Part shown: in pieces, positions 49,424 through 61,334 of the stretch
Position numbering within the stretch: the first letter of the stretch is position 1
Layout: every line of letters begins with the position of its first letter
NCBI RefSeq assembly: GCF_008831285.2
Contig: NC_045146.1
Location: 21,405,289 to 21,469,288 of the forward strand
Reading direction: 5' to 3'
DNA: 64,000 nucleotides
From: Nymphaea colorata
Taxonomy: Eukaryota; Streptophyta; Magnoliopsida; Nymphaeales; Nymphaeaceae
Notes under the pieces: generated by a model
Told to the model about the DNA's origin: nothing
Database searches by the model: none
What the model saw: the letters and a program-made list of their open reading frames with translations, nothing else
Program-made: the position numbers and the translations under genes

Positions 49424-49713
49424 TTTCTCAGTAACAAAAGGAAACCAGAATAGTTATAAAGTAAGACTTAAAATAAGCTTTTGTTATATTTTTTTTAGGA
49501 ATAACTATGGTTTGATTGATAAGTAATTTTTTTTGTTTCCATTTTCCTACATTAATTAACAAAGTGGCAGGCCGCCATTTAAATAGGTGCTCATTTAAAT
49601 TGGTTACCTGGATTCTTGAATAGGTGCTCATTTTGAATATACGAAACATTAGACCGTTCACGGTAAAATTTTCCTTCACCCGTCACAAAGACCAACCCGA
49701 CTGAAGAGAAGAA

Positions 49714-50055
49714 ATGGCCCTTTTAGATGAAACCGATAAGGCCGCCTTCCCTTCCGACCCGCGTACCAGTCTCTCTCTAAACCCTCCATCCACTCTCCCG
49801 GCTTCTTGGTTTGCAGCCCTCAAGCTCCCAGGAGTATCTGGTAAAATTTCTTCCCCTCCTTCTGTCTTTCTTTTTCACATTGAGAAGAAGGTAATGGTTT
49901 CAAGGGTCGTTGGTGGTGTTCTTGTCATGGAATTGGCACCTGTTAGAGTTTTGAGAAGTGGGTGCTGGTTCGTTATCTTTTCCCATGGATTTTGGCGCGA
50001 ATTTGCATTCTCTTTTGCAATTCTTATGGTTGTTTTTATGGTAATTTGTAGATAG
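49714..50055 (+). other. Upstream open reading frame in the Toc34 leader
   Basis: An ATG in good context (GAAGAAATGG) opens a 113-codon frame that ends 33 bases before the Toc34 start. The first 44 residues (through ...LKLPGVSGK) look protein-like, while the rest is hydrophobic and looks like translated intron. A donor-like GGTAAAAT at about 49840 and an acceptor-like TTGTAG at about 50046-50051 suggest a leader intron, so only the first part may be in the mature RNA. Coding status is unproven. Confidence 0.25.
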
Positions 50056-50088
50056 AGAGGTCCTTCTTTCCTATCGTTCTCTTCCTCA

Positions 50089-53000
50089 ATGGCGTCGCAA
50101 ATGATTCGTGAGTGGGCGGGTATTAACCAATTCCCAACTGCGACTCAGGACAAATTGCTTGGATTGTTGGGAAGATTGAAGCAGGAGGTAGGGTACTCCC
50201 TGCAAATTGGGTATCACTCATGTGAAATTATAGTTTCTTCTTCTCTCTCTCTTTCCTATTCCTACTTTACTTTTTGTTGCTATGACCATCATGTATTATG
50301 AAGTTTGATTCGTTTGGTTTCTTGAAATTTTATTTCAGAATGTGAGTACAATGACCATTCTTGTGATGGGAAAGGGTGGTGTGGGTAAATCTTCTACCGT
50401 CAATTCTATATTGGGCGAGCGAGTTGCTGCAGTCAGTGCTTTTCAGGTCTGAGGTCGATTACTTTGAAAATGCTTAGATGCTTTTCTTATTGGAGCTTTA
50501 GTAGTCCCATCTCTGTATTTGTTTTTCTTTCTTATACTTGAATGTTTCTTTTATTGGAGCAGACGGAAGCATTGCGGCCGATGATGTGCTCGCGCACAAG
50601 GGCGGGATTCACATTGAATATTATTGACACTCCCGGGCTCATAGAAGGGGGATATGTTAATGAACATGCTTTGGAGATCATAAAACGGTGAGAACCTTAT
50701 CGCCTATGTATTTGTCTTATATGTTGCCGGAAGAATCTTCTGTTGCTCATTTACAACATGCGACTTTCTGTAATTTTTATTCGTAGTGTAGCAGTTGGTT
50801 GTTTGGGCATTTTATTGATAGTAGTTGTTGGAATCACAGGTTTCTTTTGAACAAGACTATTGATGTTCTACTTTATGTAGACCGGTTGGATAGCTACAGG
50901 GTGGATAACCTGGACAGGCAGGTTGTGAAAGCTATCACAGAGGCCTTTGGGATTGACTTGTGGCGGAGAGGGTTAGTTGTTCTGACGCATGCACAGCTCT
51001 CACCACCAGATGGATTAAGTTATGATGAGTTTCTCTCTAGAAGGTCAGAGGCAGTTCTAAGAATTGTCAGGTTGGGAGCTCGAATAAGAAAACAGGATTT
51101 TCAGGTGACCGAATTTTTTTTAGCCTGTAGTTCTTCTGCACTAGGCTTTCATAATCTCTAATGTTGAATTGTTACTTACATTATACAGTTTCCTGCTTTC
51201 GATGGACTCTTTTGTCCAGTGAATCCTTTAGGGTTCGACCATGAAGCATGGGATTTTACTTAACGTTGATGCTATTTTTGCGCAACTAATACAATCATTT
51301 GCTTTGTCAATAGTTTTCTTCGTTTGTCTGTTGACTCATATAAATGGTATGAAGCTGTATGACCTCCTTGCTTCATCATTTTTTACATGTGATGTAATCC
51401 ATTGTCACAAAAACGTGTACGGGTATTATACGGCGAGAAATTTCTCGGGTATAATACGACAAAGTTGTATATTTCGGGAATAAAACAGGAAAATCTCGGT
51501 AAATTTTTAAAAAATTTAAAACATTTAATAAATCCTAAAAATTATAAAAAAAATAAAAATCATAAAATTATAATCTCGGTAATTTCACGTTTTTTATTTT
51601 CTGGCATTTTTTTTAAAAGGACGCGTTTTTTTTCACGTTTAATACGGCTGAATCTGTTTTGGCGTATTGTATGCATTTTTTTATGACAGTGAAAGGGATG
51701 CATGACAAAATAGGATTATTTTTTATGAATTTTTTTTTTCGTTGTGTAGACATAAGTGACAATATGTTACCACTACAAATTAATTCTTTGCTTTTGTTTG
51801 GCATTGAATTTATTTAATCTTTGTAGTTGTATGCTCTATTTGATATGATTTGCATATTATGAGTTGATATCCTGCTGTTGATAACTAATACAATGAACTT
51901 AATTTTAGATTTTAGAGCTGCTCTCGTGTCTGTGAAATCTGTATTATGCATTTAGCTGTGAAGTCTATTGCATGCATATTTGCTATTATTCCGCTGCATT
52001 GTTGCAGTGATTAGAATGTTGGCTCTAATCCCTGTGGGAAGGGAACCAAGGAAGAACAGAAATGAAAGAACATCCGAAGGGAATTCAATTGCAAAAGGGA
52101 AATTGGGTTTTTCTTAATCTCCAATTAGCCTAAAACAAAAGATAAGAGCCCCTTTTAAGAGGGCTAAACCCTAGACCAGAATTGGATCTCGGATCCCCAA
52201 AATAAAAGGTCTAAACCTAAAAAGGATTAATAACATATAAGATAAAACAATCTAGCCTAGGATCCCAAATGAATCCACTGGAATCCATTCCACTAAGCCA
52301 TGCTGTGTCATGCATGCTTCAAGTCAACAGTGTTTGTCTTTATAGTTTATACGCTAAGACAATTTAATGCCTGATGTTTAGCAATATGTTGGTAGCAGAG
52401 TTTTCCAACTATAAACTTTTTAATTCACCAGAAGAGTACTATAAGTGTCAAAGAGGCTGCCCCGTCAAGAGCCATATATCCTAATTTTGTCTTCTGTTGC
52501 AATAAGCAGGAAAAATCTAAGCCCTTTGGAGATAGTGAAAATTCAATTTTGCTGTTGTAATCCCACAATATGATAGGATGCCTGTTGATTGTTTCTTAGA
52601 ATCAGACATAGTAATATTTAGCTTAAACAAAAAGAATGATGTACAGTGGAGTCCTATCTTCCCATTGTCTGCTGAGTTATTCATGGTATGATATCCACAG
52701 CTTATGGCAAATATTTACTTTTTTTTTTCTTGCACAGCTTAATTATTCATGTCATTCAACCTACAAATTTGTCCTTTGCTGGCTTTCTTTCTCTCCCATG
52801 CTTTATGATATATTCCCTTCTGAAGCGCTGCAGAATATAAATGCTTATATTTTTGTGTCGGAACAGTAGCTTGTTTAATTGATAGCTGTAAACAAATACC
52901 TTTTAGCATAAGCAACGAGGTGGTTTTGACAAGGAAGCCTTGTGTTCCTAGAGTTTCCTTCAGATTATTTAGCAGACCCATCTGGTACCTTCATTCAGTT

Positions 53001-53944
53001 ATTATGTTAGTTTAAGGGATTAGATACCTTTCTTACTCTGTTTCACTGCAAAGATGTTGGTAGTATGATACCTCTTATTATCGTGGTTGGATGAGGCTAA
53101 AAACTGCGTTGCCATGTGTAGGAGAATTCATTGGTTGCTGAGAGTTAGAATGTGAGTTCAACACTATGCTTTAACCAAAAGTCACAGAGCTACTTGATAC
53201 AGGATAAAGATAATAAAGAAGCTAAATAACTCGCATAAGTGTTATTTCCATGAGGATCACCTGAGGAATAATCTCAATAGCTTCAATCCTATTTCTGTTA
53301 CGAAATTTTCCTAACTTTTGGACTAAAAATGTCTTCTCCAACTATTTGCTGTTCAAGTAAAAAATAATTAGGCATGCAAAGGCCATATTCATCATTTTGT
53401 TTCTGGACCTACTTTTGTATAACTCACAGAATTGTACTTACTTTTGTAGAATCACCCGATCCCAGTTGTTTTGGTTGAGAACAGCGGGAGATGTGATACA
53501 AATGAACTTGGTGAAAAGGTTATCTTCTTTCCATTGCCTCTTGTCTTTCTTCTTCCTCTTTCCTTTAGCTAAGTGGCAGCATACGTGCAGGTTCTTCCCA
53601 ATGGTGCAGTGTGGCTTCCAAACTTGGTTGAAAAGATTACTGATGTCATCTCGAATGGAACTAAACCCATTCTAGTTGACAAAAAACTGATTGAAGGTCC
53701 CAATCCAAATGAGAGAGGAAAGATCTGGATACCTATCATTTTAGCACTTCAGGTATGTGTTGGTTGTGGACTATCTACTTGGGCATCTTTGTGTATCTTT
53801 AGTTAATTCATTTCTTGTTTTGGGAAATCCCAGTACTTCTTTGTTATCAGACCGATTCGGCAAGGTATCAGCGATGATATCAATCAGGAGACTCGGCCTC
53901 TCTGGGAGCTTCGAGATATGGGATTGGCCGATCGACGCTATTGA
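50089..53944 (+). CDS. TOC34: Chloroplast outer-envelope import receptor GTPase Toc34/Toc33
   Basis: Seven exons in phase: 50089-50187, 50339-50446, 50563-50687, 50840-51104, 53450-53518, 53591-53752 and 53834-53944; 312 residues, as in pea Toc34 and Arabidopsis Toc33/34. Seen here: MASQMIREWAGI at the start; P-loop GKGGVGKSS at 44-52; switch motif DTPG at 91-94; LLYVDRLDSYRVDNLD at 121-136 with the dimer-interface arginine region; THAQLSPPDG from 160; ARIRKQDF; and ENSGRC as the guanine-recognition loop. A hydrophobic tail-anchor segment lies at about 265-283 (IPIILALQYFFVI), followed by a short C-terminus ending RRY. Toc34 sits in the chloroplast outer membrane and binds transit peptides, partnering Toc159 and Toc75. 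All GTPase residues look intact. Intron 4 is 2.3 kb and carries two transposon-like insertions. Confidence 0.97.
51400..51691. mobile_element. MITE-like element in Toc34 intron 4
   Basis: The left end CATTGTCACAAAAA and the complement of the right end, CACTGTCATAAAAA, match at 12 of 14 positions, and similarity continues weakly inward (GT(G/-)TAC / ATGCAT and GTATTATACG / CAATACG). The interior is AT-rich with repeated CTCGG(G)TA motifs. No target-site duplication is evident, so superfamily and exact ends are uncertain. Confidence 0.5.
52017..52329 (-). mobile_element. Solo-LTR-like fragment in Toc34 intron 4
   Basis: The segment starts TGTTGGCT and ends AGTCAACA, giving the TG...CA and short inverted ends of an LTR. 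Read on the minus strand it has LTR-like layout: TTATATG, then AAAAGGGGCTCTTATC, then a pyrimidine-rich GTTCTTCCTTGGTTCCC tail ending GGATTAGAGCCAACA. No polymerase sequence and no partner LTR is nearby, and no clear 5-base duplication is seen (TAGAA versus GTGTT). It is either a solo LTR or a truncated one. Confidence 0.5.
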
Positions 53945-55219
53945 TGCTTCACGATTTAGATCTAATTTTTTGTGGAAGACATCTCATACATCTCCCTTAA
54001 GCTTAGTCTTCTCAGTCTGGCATTGTTCTTTCATCAAATTGTGCTTGTAGGGTAGTTCGATAGTTTGTGAGGGCATTTTTGAATTTTGACAGTTAGTTGA
54101 TTATCTTTAAGTTAATTCAGAGGTACTGGAACTTTGAAAATGAAGAAGTTTGTTGTGAGCCGTTGAAGGGGAAAAATTCCAAGTTTCATCCACTATGTTC
54201 TAAGCTCTTAGTTGAAGTCAGGGAAAACTATTGTGCTCTAGATTGGTTTATCCTTTTATGACCATGTGTACAGAGGAAAAGCCGTTCCAGAATATTTAGC
54301 AATGAGTGATGTTTTTCCAGGTATACCTCTTTATACGGCATAAATGTTTTCGCCAAAGAAAATTCAGGTTCATCAGTCCGTGACCGTTTGTTATAGGGTG
54401 ACACCTAGGAGCAGTGACAAGATAAAAGGGATTTAACTACAACGCCTTGTATTTGAGAATCACAGTGTACCCATGTTCTGCAACTGCCGGTTGCGGTATT
54501 TGTTATTTCCTACGAGGAACCTCACAATGTAAAGACCAACCTTTCTCAGTTGACATGCATCTCTTGTTTACTCTGTGCATTCGTTCTAAAGACACTATGT
54601 AGGGCTATCTCCTAAAATGCTGAGGAGTGCACCCAAAAAATCCGCAATCCATTTAATAGCTCGTCTATATGGTGCCCATGTCACAAGAGTTTTAATGTTA
54701 TCTATAAGATATAGCTATATATGCCTAACACATGCAAGTCAAAACGTTTTTCTGTCTCATTACCGTTAAAAATAAAAGAAATGGAAGCGAGCTGAAAAGT
54801 GCCATGGTGATGCCTACAGGCACTGTACGCTGCTCGGAGTTTTAGAAGTCACGGCTATGAGGCATGTGCAAAAACCATCTCAAATGTTCAGATAATACAA
54901 AAAAAAACACGTAATGCATGAAACTTTATGCACTAAACCCACTGCATGCCTGCGAAGTCATGGTTTTCAACCATTTCTTTGTCTGCAGTTCTTCTTTCTC
55001 ATTTATATCTTACTCACGACTTGGCAACAACAAGTTCTTCAAGTTCCTCTCGTTGAGAGCACTTTGGCTCATTCCCCTGTTTTAAAGTTTTAGGTTCTCT
55101 GCCATGAGTATTCTGCATCATATGGAGGAAAGCATGAGCGCCTTAAGCTGGGAGAAACTTAGAAATTGTAAATTATTTCTGGAGTTCTGATTTTGTTGTT
55201 CAAGTCATCTTTTGGATCC
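53945..55219. other. 3' flank of Toc34 and intergenic DNA
   Basis: The first few hundred bases are likely the Toc34 3' UTR. After that I see nothing I can support. Confidence 0.4.
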
Positions 55220-55600
55220 TTACTTTGCCAAGTACATCTGGTACAGAGGATCGATCATGTACTTCGCTCCCTCATTCACTTGCTTTTCTTTTACAAAAGA
55301 TCATGCAGAAACAAAATGGTTCAGAGACTGGTTTTTCTCTGAACTTTCAGAGGTTGGCCTTAGTTCGTTGTTTGGGTTTTGAGCTGTTTGTTGTGCGACT
55401 TCGTCCTTTTTCTCTTCTGTCTCTGTACTTGCAGTGGCAACGCAGGTGCCCTCACCAGACAGGCCTTCATCATCAGCTACCCCCTCCCTTGCCTGCTTAT
55501 CGGAGTAGGAGTCCTCCTCACTCTTTCTCGCAGCAGGTTGCACTGCTGCTTCTGCAGCCTCTTCATTTGCATGGACAGTCTCCTCCTAATTCCAGCATTT
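55220..55600 (-). pseudogene. Possible fragment of an acidic protein gene
   Basis: On the minus strand, from an acceptor-like ATTAG at about 55590, a frame reads EETVHANEEAAEAAVQPAAR and continues with Glu-, Ser- and Thr-rich text (GEGTCVATASTETEEKKDEV) to a stop at 55301. The same frame continues beyond that single stop for about 27 more codons. The strongly acidic, low-complexity composition looks like real coding sequence rather than random translation, but no domain is recognisable and no neighbouring exons were found. The opposite strand is also open here, so this may be chance. Confidence 0.25.
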
Positions 55601-55894
55601 CACAGGCAGCAGATTTAGAACCAAACACGTGGATGTAAGGCAAACTTTCGAGATTGCAATCAAAATGGAAGTCTTGGGTAGAGTCAAGAATTTTAAAAAT
55701 GAAAATGACAGCAATCCTTAATCCAAATAAACACTTCTCAATACTGTCCAGATAGACTAAGAGAAAAATCATCTCTTCACATTTTTACAGGATGCAAGAT
55801 CAACATCAATCACTTGAGATTGTTTGTCATGATCAACAAAACTTAACGATACAAACTTAGTCCGACAAGTGTATGTTCTTTTGATATTCAAACA

Positions 55895-56640
55895 ACGAAA
55901 AAGGCTATAGAAGCTACAATTCAGACGAATGACACATGTTTATCTCTAGAGACATCAAATTTGATGAGTTACTACCATATTTCAAGAACCACCACAATCA
56001 TAAAAGTCATGGGGGGAAGACTACTTTGTTAAACATTAGCATATATGACGATCTAGATTCCATTTCGACCAACCAAGGATATCATAATGCACTAAAAGAA
56101 GCTCAAGTGCACACCTTGACCGAAAACATTAGAGTTCATGAAGTTGAAAGTGGCATGACTGAGATCATTGGGCCTAGAAAATCACAATGAACCACTCAAC
56201 CACTTAGGCACTAAAAAGATTACATCACATATAAAAGGCAGTTATGCGTCCTGTGGAAATCCATGTGACATTTAATTTTTTTTTTTAACCACTTTGGCTT
56301 TTTGGTCACTACAGGGAGAGAGTTAGAACCAACATCATATGAGGAAGCCAAAGATAATCTTGCTTGGATCAAAGCTATGCAGGAAGAATTTGATGCCCTA
56401 AAACAAAAATAAATCCTTGGAAATCACTCAATTCAATTGCTTGAAGGAAAATGTGTGGTTGGCTGTAGATGAATGTTTAAAATCTAATGCAACAATGATA
56501 GAATGGTCATGATACAGGGCTATGCTTGTCGCAAAAGGGTGCACTGAAGCATAAAGAATGGATTATGAAGAAACATTTGCCCCAATAACAAAAATAAACA
56601 CCGACCAAATATTGGTCTCGATTGCATGCAATTAAAATGA
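55895..56640 (+). mobile_element. Ty1/copia retrotransposon remnant
   Basis: On the + strand a broken copia Pol reading is visible: KGYRSYNSDE, a stop, then HMFISRDIKFDELLPYF at about 55905-55990 (the region after integrase), an open stretch to 56190, then EPTSYEEAKDNLAWIKAMQE at about 56330-56395, and after more stops LVAKG and MDYEETFAPITKI at about 56530-56600, the start of reverse transcriptase. It is cut off before the catalytic core. It has the opposite orientation to the copia element at 16-18 kb. Confidence 0.75.
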
Positions 56641-57000
56641 ACACTGTTTTCATGCATATGCACAGAATAGGGGACTCATCTAATGACTCCGCCCTATTTA
56701 TTACTAAAATTGCAAGGGTTTTCTATCAGGGATTTGCCACCCAAGAGATGACGAAATGATACCAATCCCTCCACATGGGTCTTTCTTTCTTTAGAGGCCT
56801 TTTTCTACTTTTAAATGACCTAAACTGGGTGGTATTTTTTATGCACCAACTGTACCAAGATTATTAAAAAAAAAAGGCTTTGTACCTTTTTTTCTTACTT
56901 AATGAAAAGGTCAACTTGTTCAAAAATAAAACTCTAATAATTACGTCACCCGTTTCCTTCCCTTCACGGCATGCTGCTTTTTTATAGAGCAGGAAGAAAA

Positions 57001-57053
<53 letters not shown>

Positions 57054-57945
57054 TTATTAATCACCCAACGATATATATTTCTACTAAGGCTCCAGCCAAA
57101 GAAAAATTATTGCAGTTGCCGCTTTTTAGTTGGTTTCACACTGATGAACAGTGTTTTGTAATTTCCCATTAAGTAGACAAGATCGCGTGCACGTATATTC
57201 TTGTGAACTCCAATATTGTCTAGTCATTCAACTGACGCACCGTATGGAACCAACAACTATAAGCTGAAGAAGGAAGTTTTCCGATTCTTGAGATTGTGAT
57301 TTCTTGTTCATGAACTCAACAAATACAGCTAAAGCGCTTTTTTTTTTTTTTTTGGAAGCCCACATATAGACTTCTATCTTGATGTTGTGAGAGAGAGAGA
57401 GGAAGAGAGATTATTAATCTTAGAAAGGAATTGGAAAGACACAAATTGTGAAAATGTTCAATTATTGGCATGCAGCATCCGATTTGAATATTGAATACAT
57501 TTTTGTTTAGTGACCCCAAAAAAAAAAAAAATCAAAATCGAAAACCTAACCGAACACACAAGCCGACCTCAGATTCAATTTCTCAAATTTATAAAAATTA
57601 GTCTGACGTTGCATGCACGGTTAATGAGCCGAATGACCAAAAACTCATAGGCTACGTTTGATAATCTCAGATTTCACGTCCAAGGCTGGGATAGATTTTA
57701 AATGTATGGATTTATGGTCGCACACCTCCTCCCAGGGATCATAAATTCTTAGTTTTCATAATATCAACACAAATTTAAAATGCTCCAATTGAGAAATGGA
57801 CTGTTTATTTAAGATGTAGATTTAAGCTACTTAAGATGTAGATTTAAGCTACTGTATACTTAAAATCAGCTTTAGATATCAGATCCGAGGTTATCAAAGC
57901 ATGAAACCATCTCCACGGCTACCTACCTAAGGGAGAGCACCATTA

Positions 57946-57978
<33 letters not shown>

Positions 57979-58851
57979 CTTTTCAATAATTTATGGCAGC
58001 ATGCTTCTTTAAAGTTGATTTGAAATCTCGATGGACATTATAATATACCTATCAACTAGAGTGTCGTACTGTCTCTCACCATTTCGCTGTACAAATCAAT
58101 GACACCTATGAGAATTGAACTAACGATTAAACTCTCACTAACGGCCAACCCAACCAGCTAGGATGCATCCCTTAGAAATCCTCTAACCTAAACTTAAAAT
58201 ATGAGTTAGTGAAAAAAAAAAATGACAAGTGATGTATGTTCTTCTGTAAGCGAAATGAAACTTTTTAGTTTAAGAGGATAATATTGAAAATTATAAATCT
58301 CAAGGTACATGTTATGATTTAAGTGGAGACCCTTTTTCGGTGAGCAAAAATGAGGTATGTATAAGAAATTTGAAAGAAAAATTGAATGATCAAGTTTGAG
58401 TTAGATTATGGATTGTTTCGGTTCTTAAGTAAACACTCAGAATCAAAGAGAGTAAGGCAACCAAAGTTCCAAACCTTGGTCCTAAATAATTTGTACACTT
58501 ACAATGTTTTGAGCCTGACGAACATACGGGTCAGATCTTCGCACAAATGTCCAACTCCCCATACTGAAGCTTATGGGTTTATCTCAGACATGGTGTGCCC
58601 AGATACGGGGTGATGACGGACCCGATCCGACCCGTTGGCAATGGGATCAAGCCTCAAGACTCGAGACACCGGGTCCATTCCACCGTTGCTGTCAAGTCAA
58701 AAAGGACGTCGGAGACTCTTTCCAACCCTGCGGCTACATCTCTCGCGTCAATGGCGATCAGGTCTTCGCGTTATGCCATAAATACAGGGAGGAGGAAGGA
58801 GGAGATGCGGAGTCGCAGCTCGAAGTGGCGAGGCAGGAAGGTGAAGTGGCG
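56641..58851. other. Intergenic region before the PAP29-like gene
   Basis: AT-rich DNA with several simple repeats: (TA)n at about 57006-57049, a perfect 22-base duplication at 57810-57853, and poly-T tracts at about 57339-57353 and 57950-57979. From about 58600 the base composition rises towards the next gene. A TATA-like CATAAATAC lies at 58777-58785, 67 bases before the PAP29-like start. Confidence 0.45.
57006..57049. repeat. AT microsatellite
   Basis: About 22 uninterrupted AT units in intergenic DNA. Confidence 0.95.
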
Positions 58852-61334
58852 ATGGCGAGGATGGAGGGGTTGCTTCTTCGGCAGGTCGCTTTGGTGTGGT
58901 GGTTTTGGTGCCTCTCGGCCGCTTCGGCTCTCCAGTTCTCGGGGAGAGGGCAATTCAAGATCCTGCAGGTGGCGGATATGCACTACGCGAACGGAAAGAC
59001 GACGGCGTGCCGGGACGTGCTGCCGGAGCAGGTCGCCCGGTGCTCTGACCTCAACACCACCGCCTTCTTGGAGCGGATGATCCGAGCTGAGAAGCCTGAC
59101 CTCATCGTCTTCACTGGTACGCCCCTCCTATCTCTCTCAATTGTCCTTGTTCAACTGAGGGCAGCGGCATTTTTAATTGTTTATTGTTGAGAAAACTCTT
59201 TTTTTCTACTTTGTATTAGAAGGCGGAATTGGAGTAGCTAGGCAAAAAGTCGACATGTATTTTGAGATTGAAACATAAAGTCGGACCGAAACAAGTTTGT
59301 AAAAAATACCACTGTTAAAGGTTGTTCGACTTTGGTGTTGTTTTCAATAGTTAGATACTCTTTAAAAAAATATTGAATTTTATTTAAGTATTATTTGATC
59401 TTTTTACATTTGAAATCCATGGGATATGATGTGACACATTTTTCGTTTTTATTGATGTGACAAAAGGTCATGCCAAAATTTATGGTTCATCATTTCAAAT
59501 TTTTATTTTATCTTTTTTTATTGAAAAAAAATTGGAGAGGATAGGCCTCCATCTTTATTAACAAAAAAAAAAAAAAAAAGAGAGATGTGAGGATATCTGA
59601 AGATGAGGATGAAAATTTTGAAAATCTTTGCTTTTGCTGACGCCAATTGCAGATATCGCTTTCCTAATTAATTATGTCTCATTTCGTTTTAAATTGGACA
59701 CTGTCAATAACAGGTGATAACATCTACGGATCGGATACAGCCGATGCAGTAAAATCCATGGATGCTGCATTTGCACCAGCGGTTGCGGCAGGGATACCAT
59801 GGGCCGCTGTGCTAGGGAACCACGATCAAGAATCGACGTTGACGAGAGAAGGACTGATGAATCACATAGTGACCATGAAGCATACACTTTCCCTTGTCAA
59901 TCCACCATCAACAACATCCGCCATTAACGGTAAAGAACCCCATATCGATGGTTTTGGTAACTACAACCTGGAGGTTCTCGGGGCTGATGGTTCGAAACTC
60001 CAAAGCAAGTCGGTCCTGAATCTCTATTTCCTGGATAGTGGTGATTACGCCCCTCCATCGATTGGTGGGTATGATTGGATCAAAACTTCTCAGCAAGCTT
60101 GGTTCCAGAGGACATCCTTCAAGCTGCAGGTAGATTTTGGCAATTCTTCTTTTTCATTTTACATTTACCTTCCAGTGATTCACGGCCTTTCACGAGTCAT
60201 TTCATTCAACACTGTTGTTCATGCTCGTAGAACATACTTGAGATAATACTCTATAGTAATTCATGTTAGGGCTGCCATTGACGCCGACTTCAGTTCTCAG
60301 TAAAAAGGAAAATCGAACAGATTCAATACTGCATATTGGCCTGCTTCAACACTGGCTGAAGGCAAGATGTGAATGTACCCATTGGGATCTAGATTACAAA
60401 GTCGAGTTTCTGAAGTACGAGGGACGTTGCCTGTAGGTTTGATATTATTTGTAGTTTCATGGTTAGTTAAGCTTGAAATTACTGAGTCTAGAAAATTGAT
60501 GAATCTAAAAGTCCAATACCAGTCATAAAATCTACTTCATCAGCCGAGTAAATAGGAACTAAATTCTGCTAAACCTGTAAGTAGGTGCTGAAAATAACAA
60601 ATTGACGTATTGAGTAGAAAGGAAAGTAGTACAGAAACCCAGAAGTTATGGGTGACCATAGTAAATGAAGACTGACTGAGAATAGATGCGCATTCATGGT
60701 AACTCCGACACGCTCTCATTTAAACCAAAAAAAATATGCGCTAAAACTTTTCCCTACGGCTGGAAAATTTTTTGCCACCTTAGAAGCAGAAAAACCATCG
60801 ATTCTGCAATGCTTTTTGTTCTGATTCACAAGCTCTTAATCGTGCCTGCAGAAGAACTACACGAGTGCTCCAGAAGCTCAGTCAGAACCAGCACCGGGCT
60901 TGGTTTATTTTCATATCCCGTTGCAAGAGTATGCTCGATTCGATGCCTCCAACTTCACAGGCGTAAAGCTTGAACCAGCTGGGAATGGGATCAGTTCTTC
61001 AAAGATAAACTCGGGCTTCTTTTCAACCATGGTGAAAGCAGGGGATGTGAGGGCAGTTTTCACAGGGCATGATCATTTGAACGATTTCTGCGGCAAACTC
61101 TCGGACATAAACTTATGCTATGCAGGTGGGTTTGGCTACCATGCTTATGGGAAAGCAGGGTGGTCCAGGAGAGCAAGAGTAGTACTTGTTTCTCTAGAGA
61201 AAGACAAGTATAACGCTACTTGGGGTGGAGTTAAATCAATCCGAACTTGGAAGCGTTTAGATGATGCGCCTCTGTCCAAGATTGATGAACAGACACTGTG
61301 GCAGAAGGTTCCATCCGGCAAGCCTGGAAAATAG
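58852..61334 (+). CDS. PAP29: Purple acid phosphatase 29-like metallophosphoesterase
   Basis: Three exons in phase: 58852-59116, 59714-60129 and 60852-61334; 387 residues, close to Arabidopsis PAP29 (probable inactive purple acid phosphatase 29). A signal peptide is likely at about 1-26 (hydrophobic VALVWWFWCLSAASA). The calcineurin-like metal motifs are present: QVADMHY at 39-45, FTGDN at 87-91, GNHDQE at 123-128, YFHIPLQEY at 246-254 and FTGHDHLND at 297-305. The family is in the low-molecular-weight PAP group, and members are annotated 'probable inactive' because the first motif is DMH rather than DXG-type; catalytic status is unresolved. The mature protein would be secreted or vacuolar. 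I chose the ATG at 58852; a second, three codons later, also fits. An out-of-frame ATG at 58751 would overlap the start if the leader were long. Confidence 0.93.

Larger units (their letters stand above)
46415..50088. other. Intergenic region upstream of the Toc34 gene
   Basis: No complete gene is recognised. It holds diverged tandem repeats at 47686-47872 flanked by small hairpins, a hAT-like MITE at 48940-49423, and from about 49690 the leader of the Toc34 gene, including a long upstream open frame. Confidence 0.5.

Noticed and set aside
55225-55638. 137-codon + strand open frame over the acidic minus-strand frame
   Set aside because: Pro/Ser/Leu-rich reading is the complement of the Glu-rich strand; no domain seen.
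58573-58851. Upstream in-frame extension of the PAP29-like protein
   Set aside because: It has no in-frame ATG other than those near 58852 and would bury the signal peptide inside the protein.
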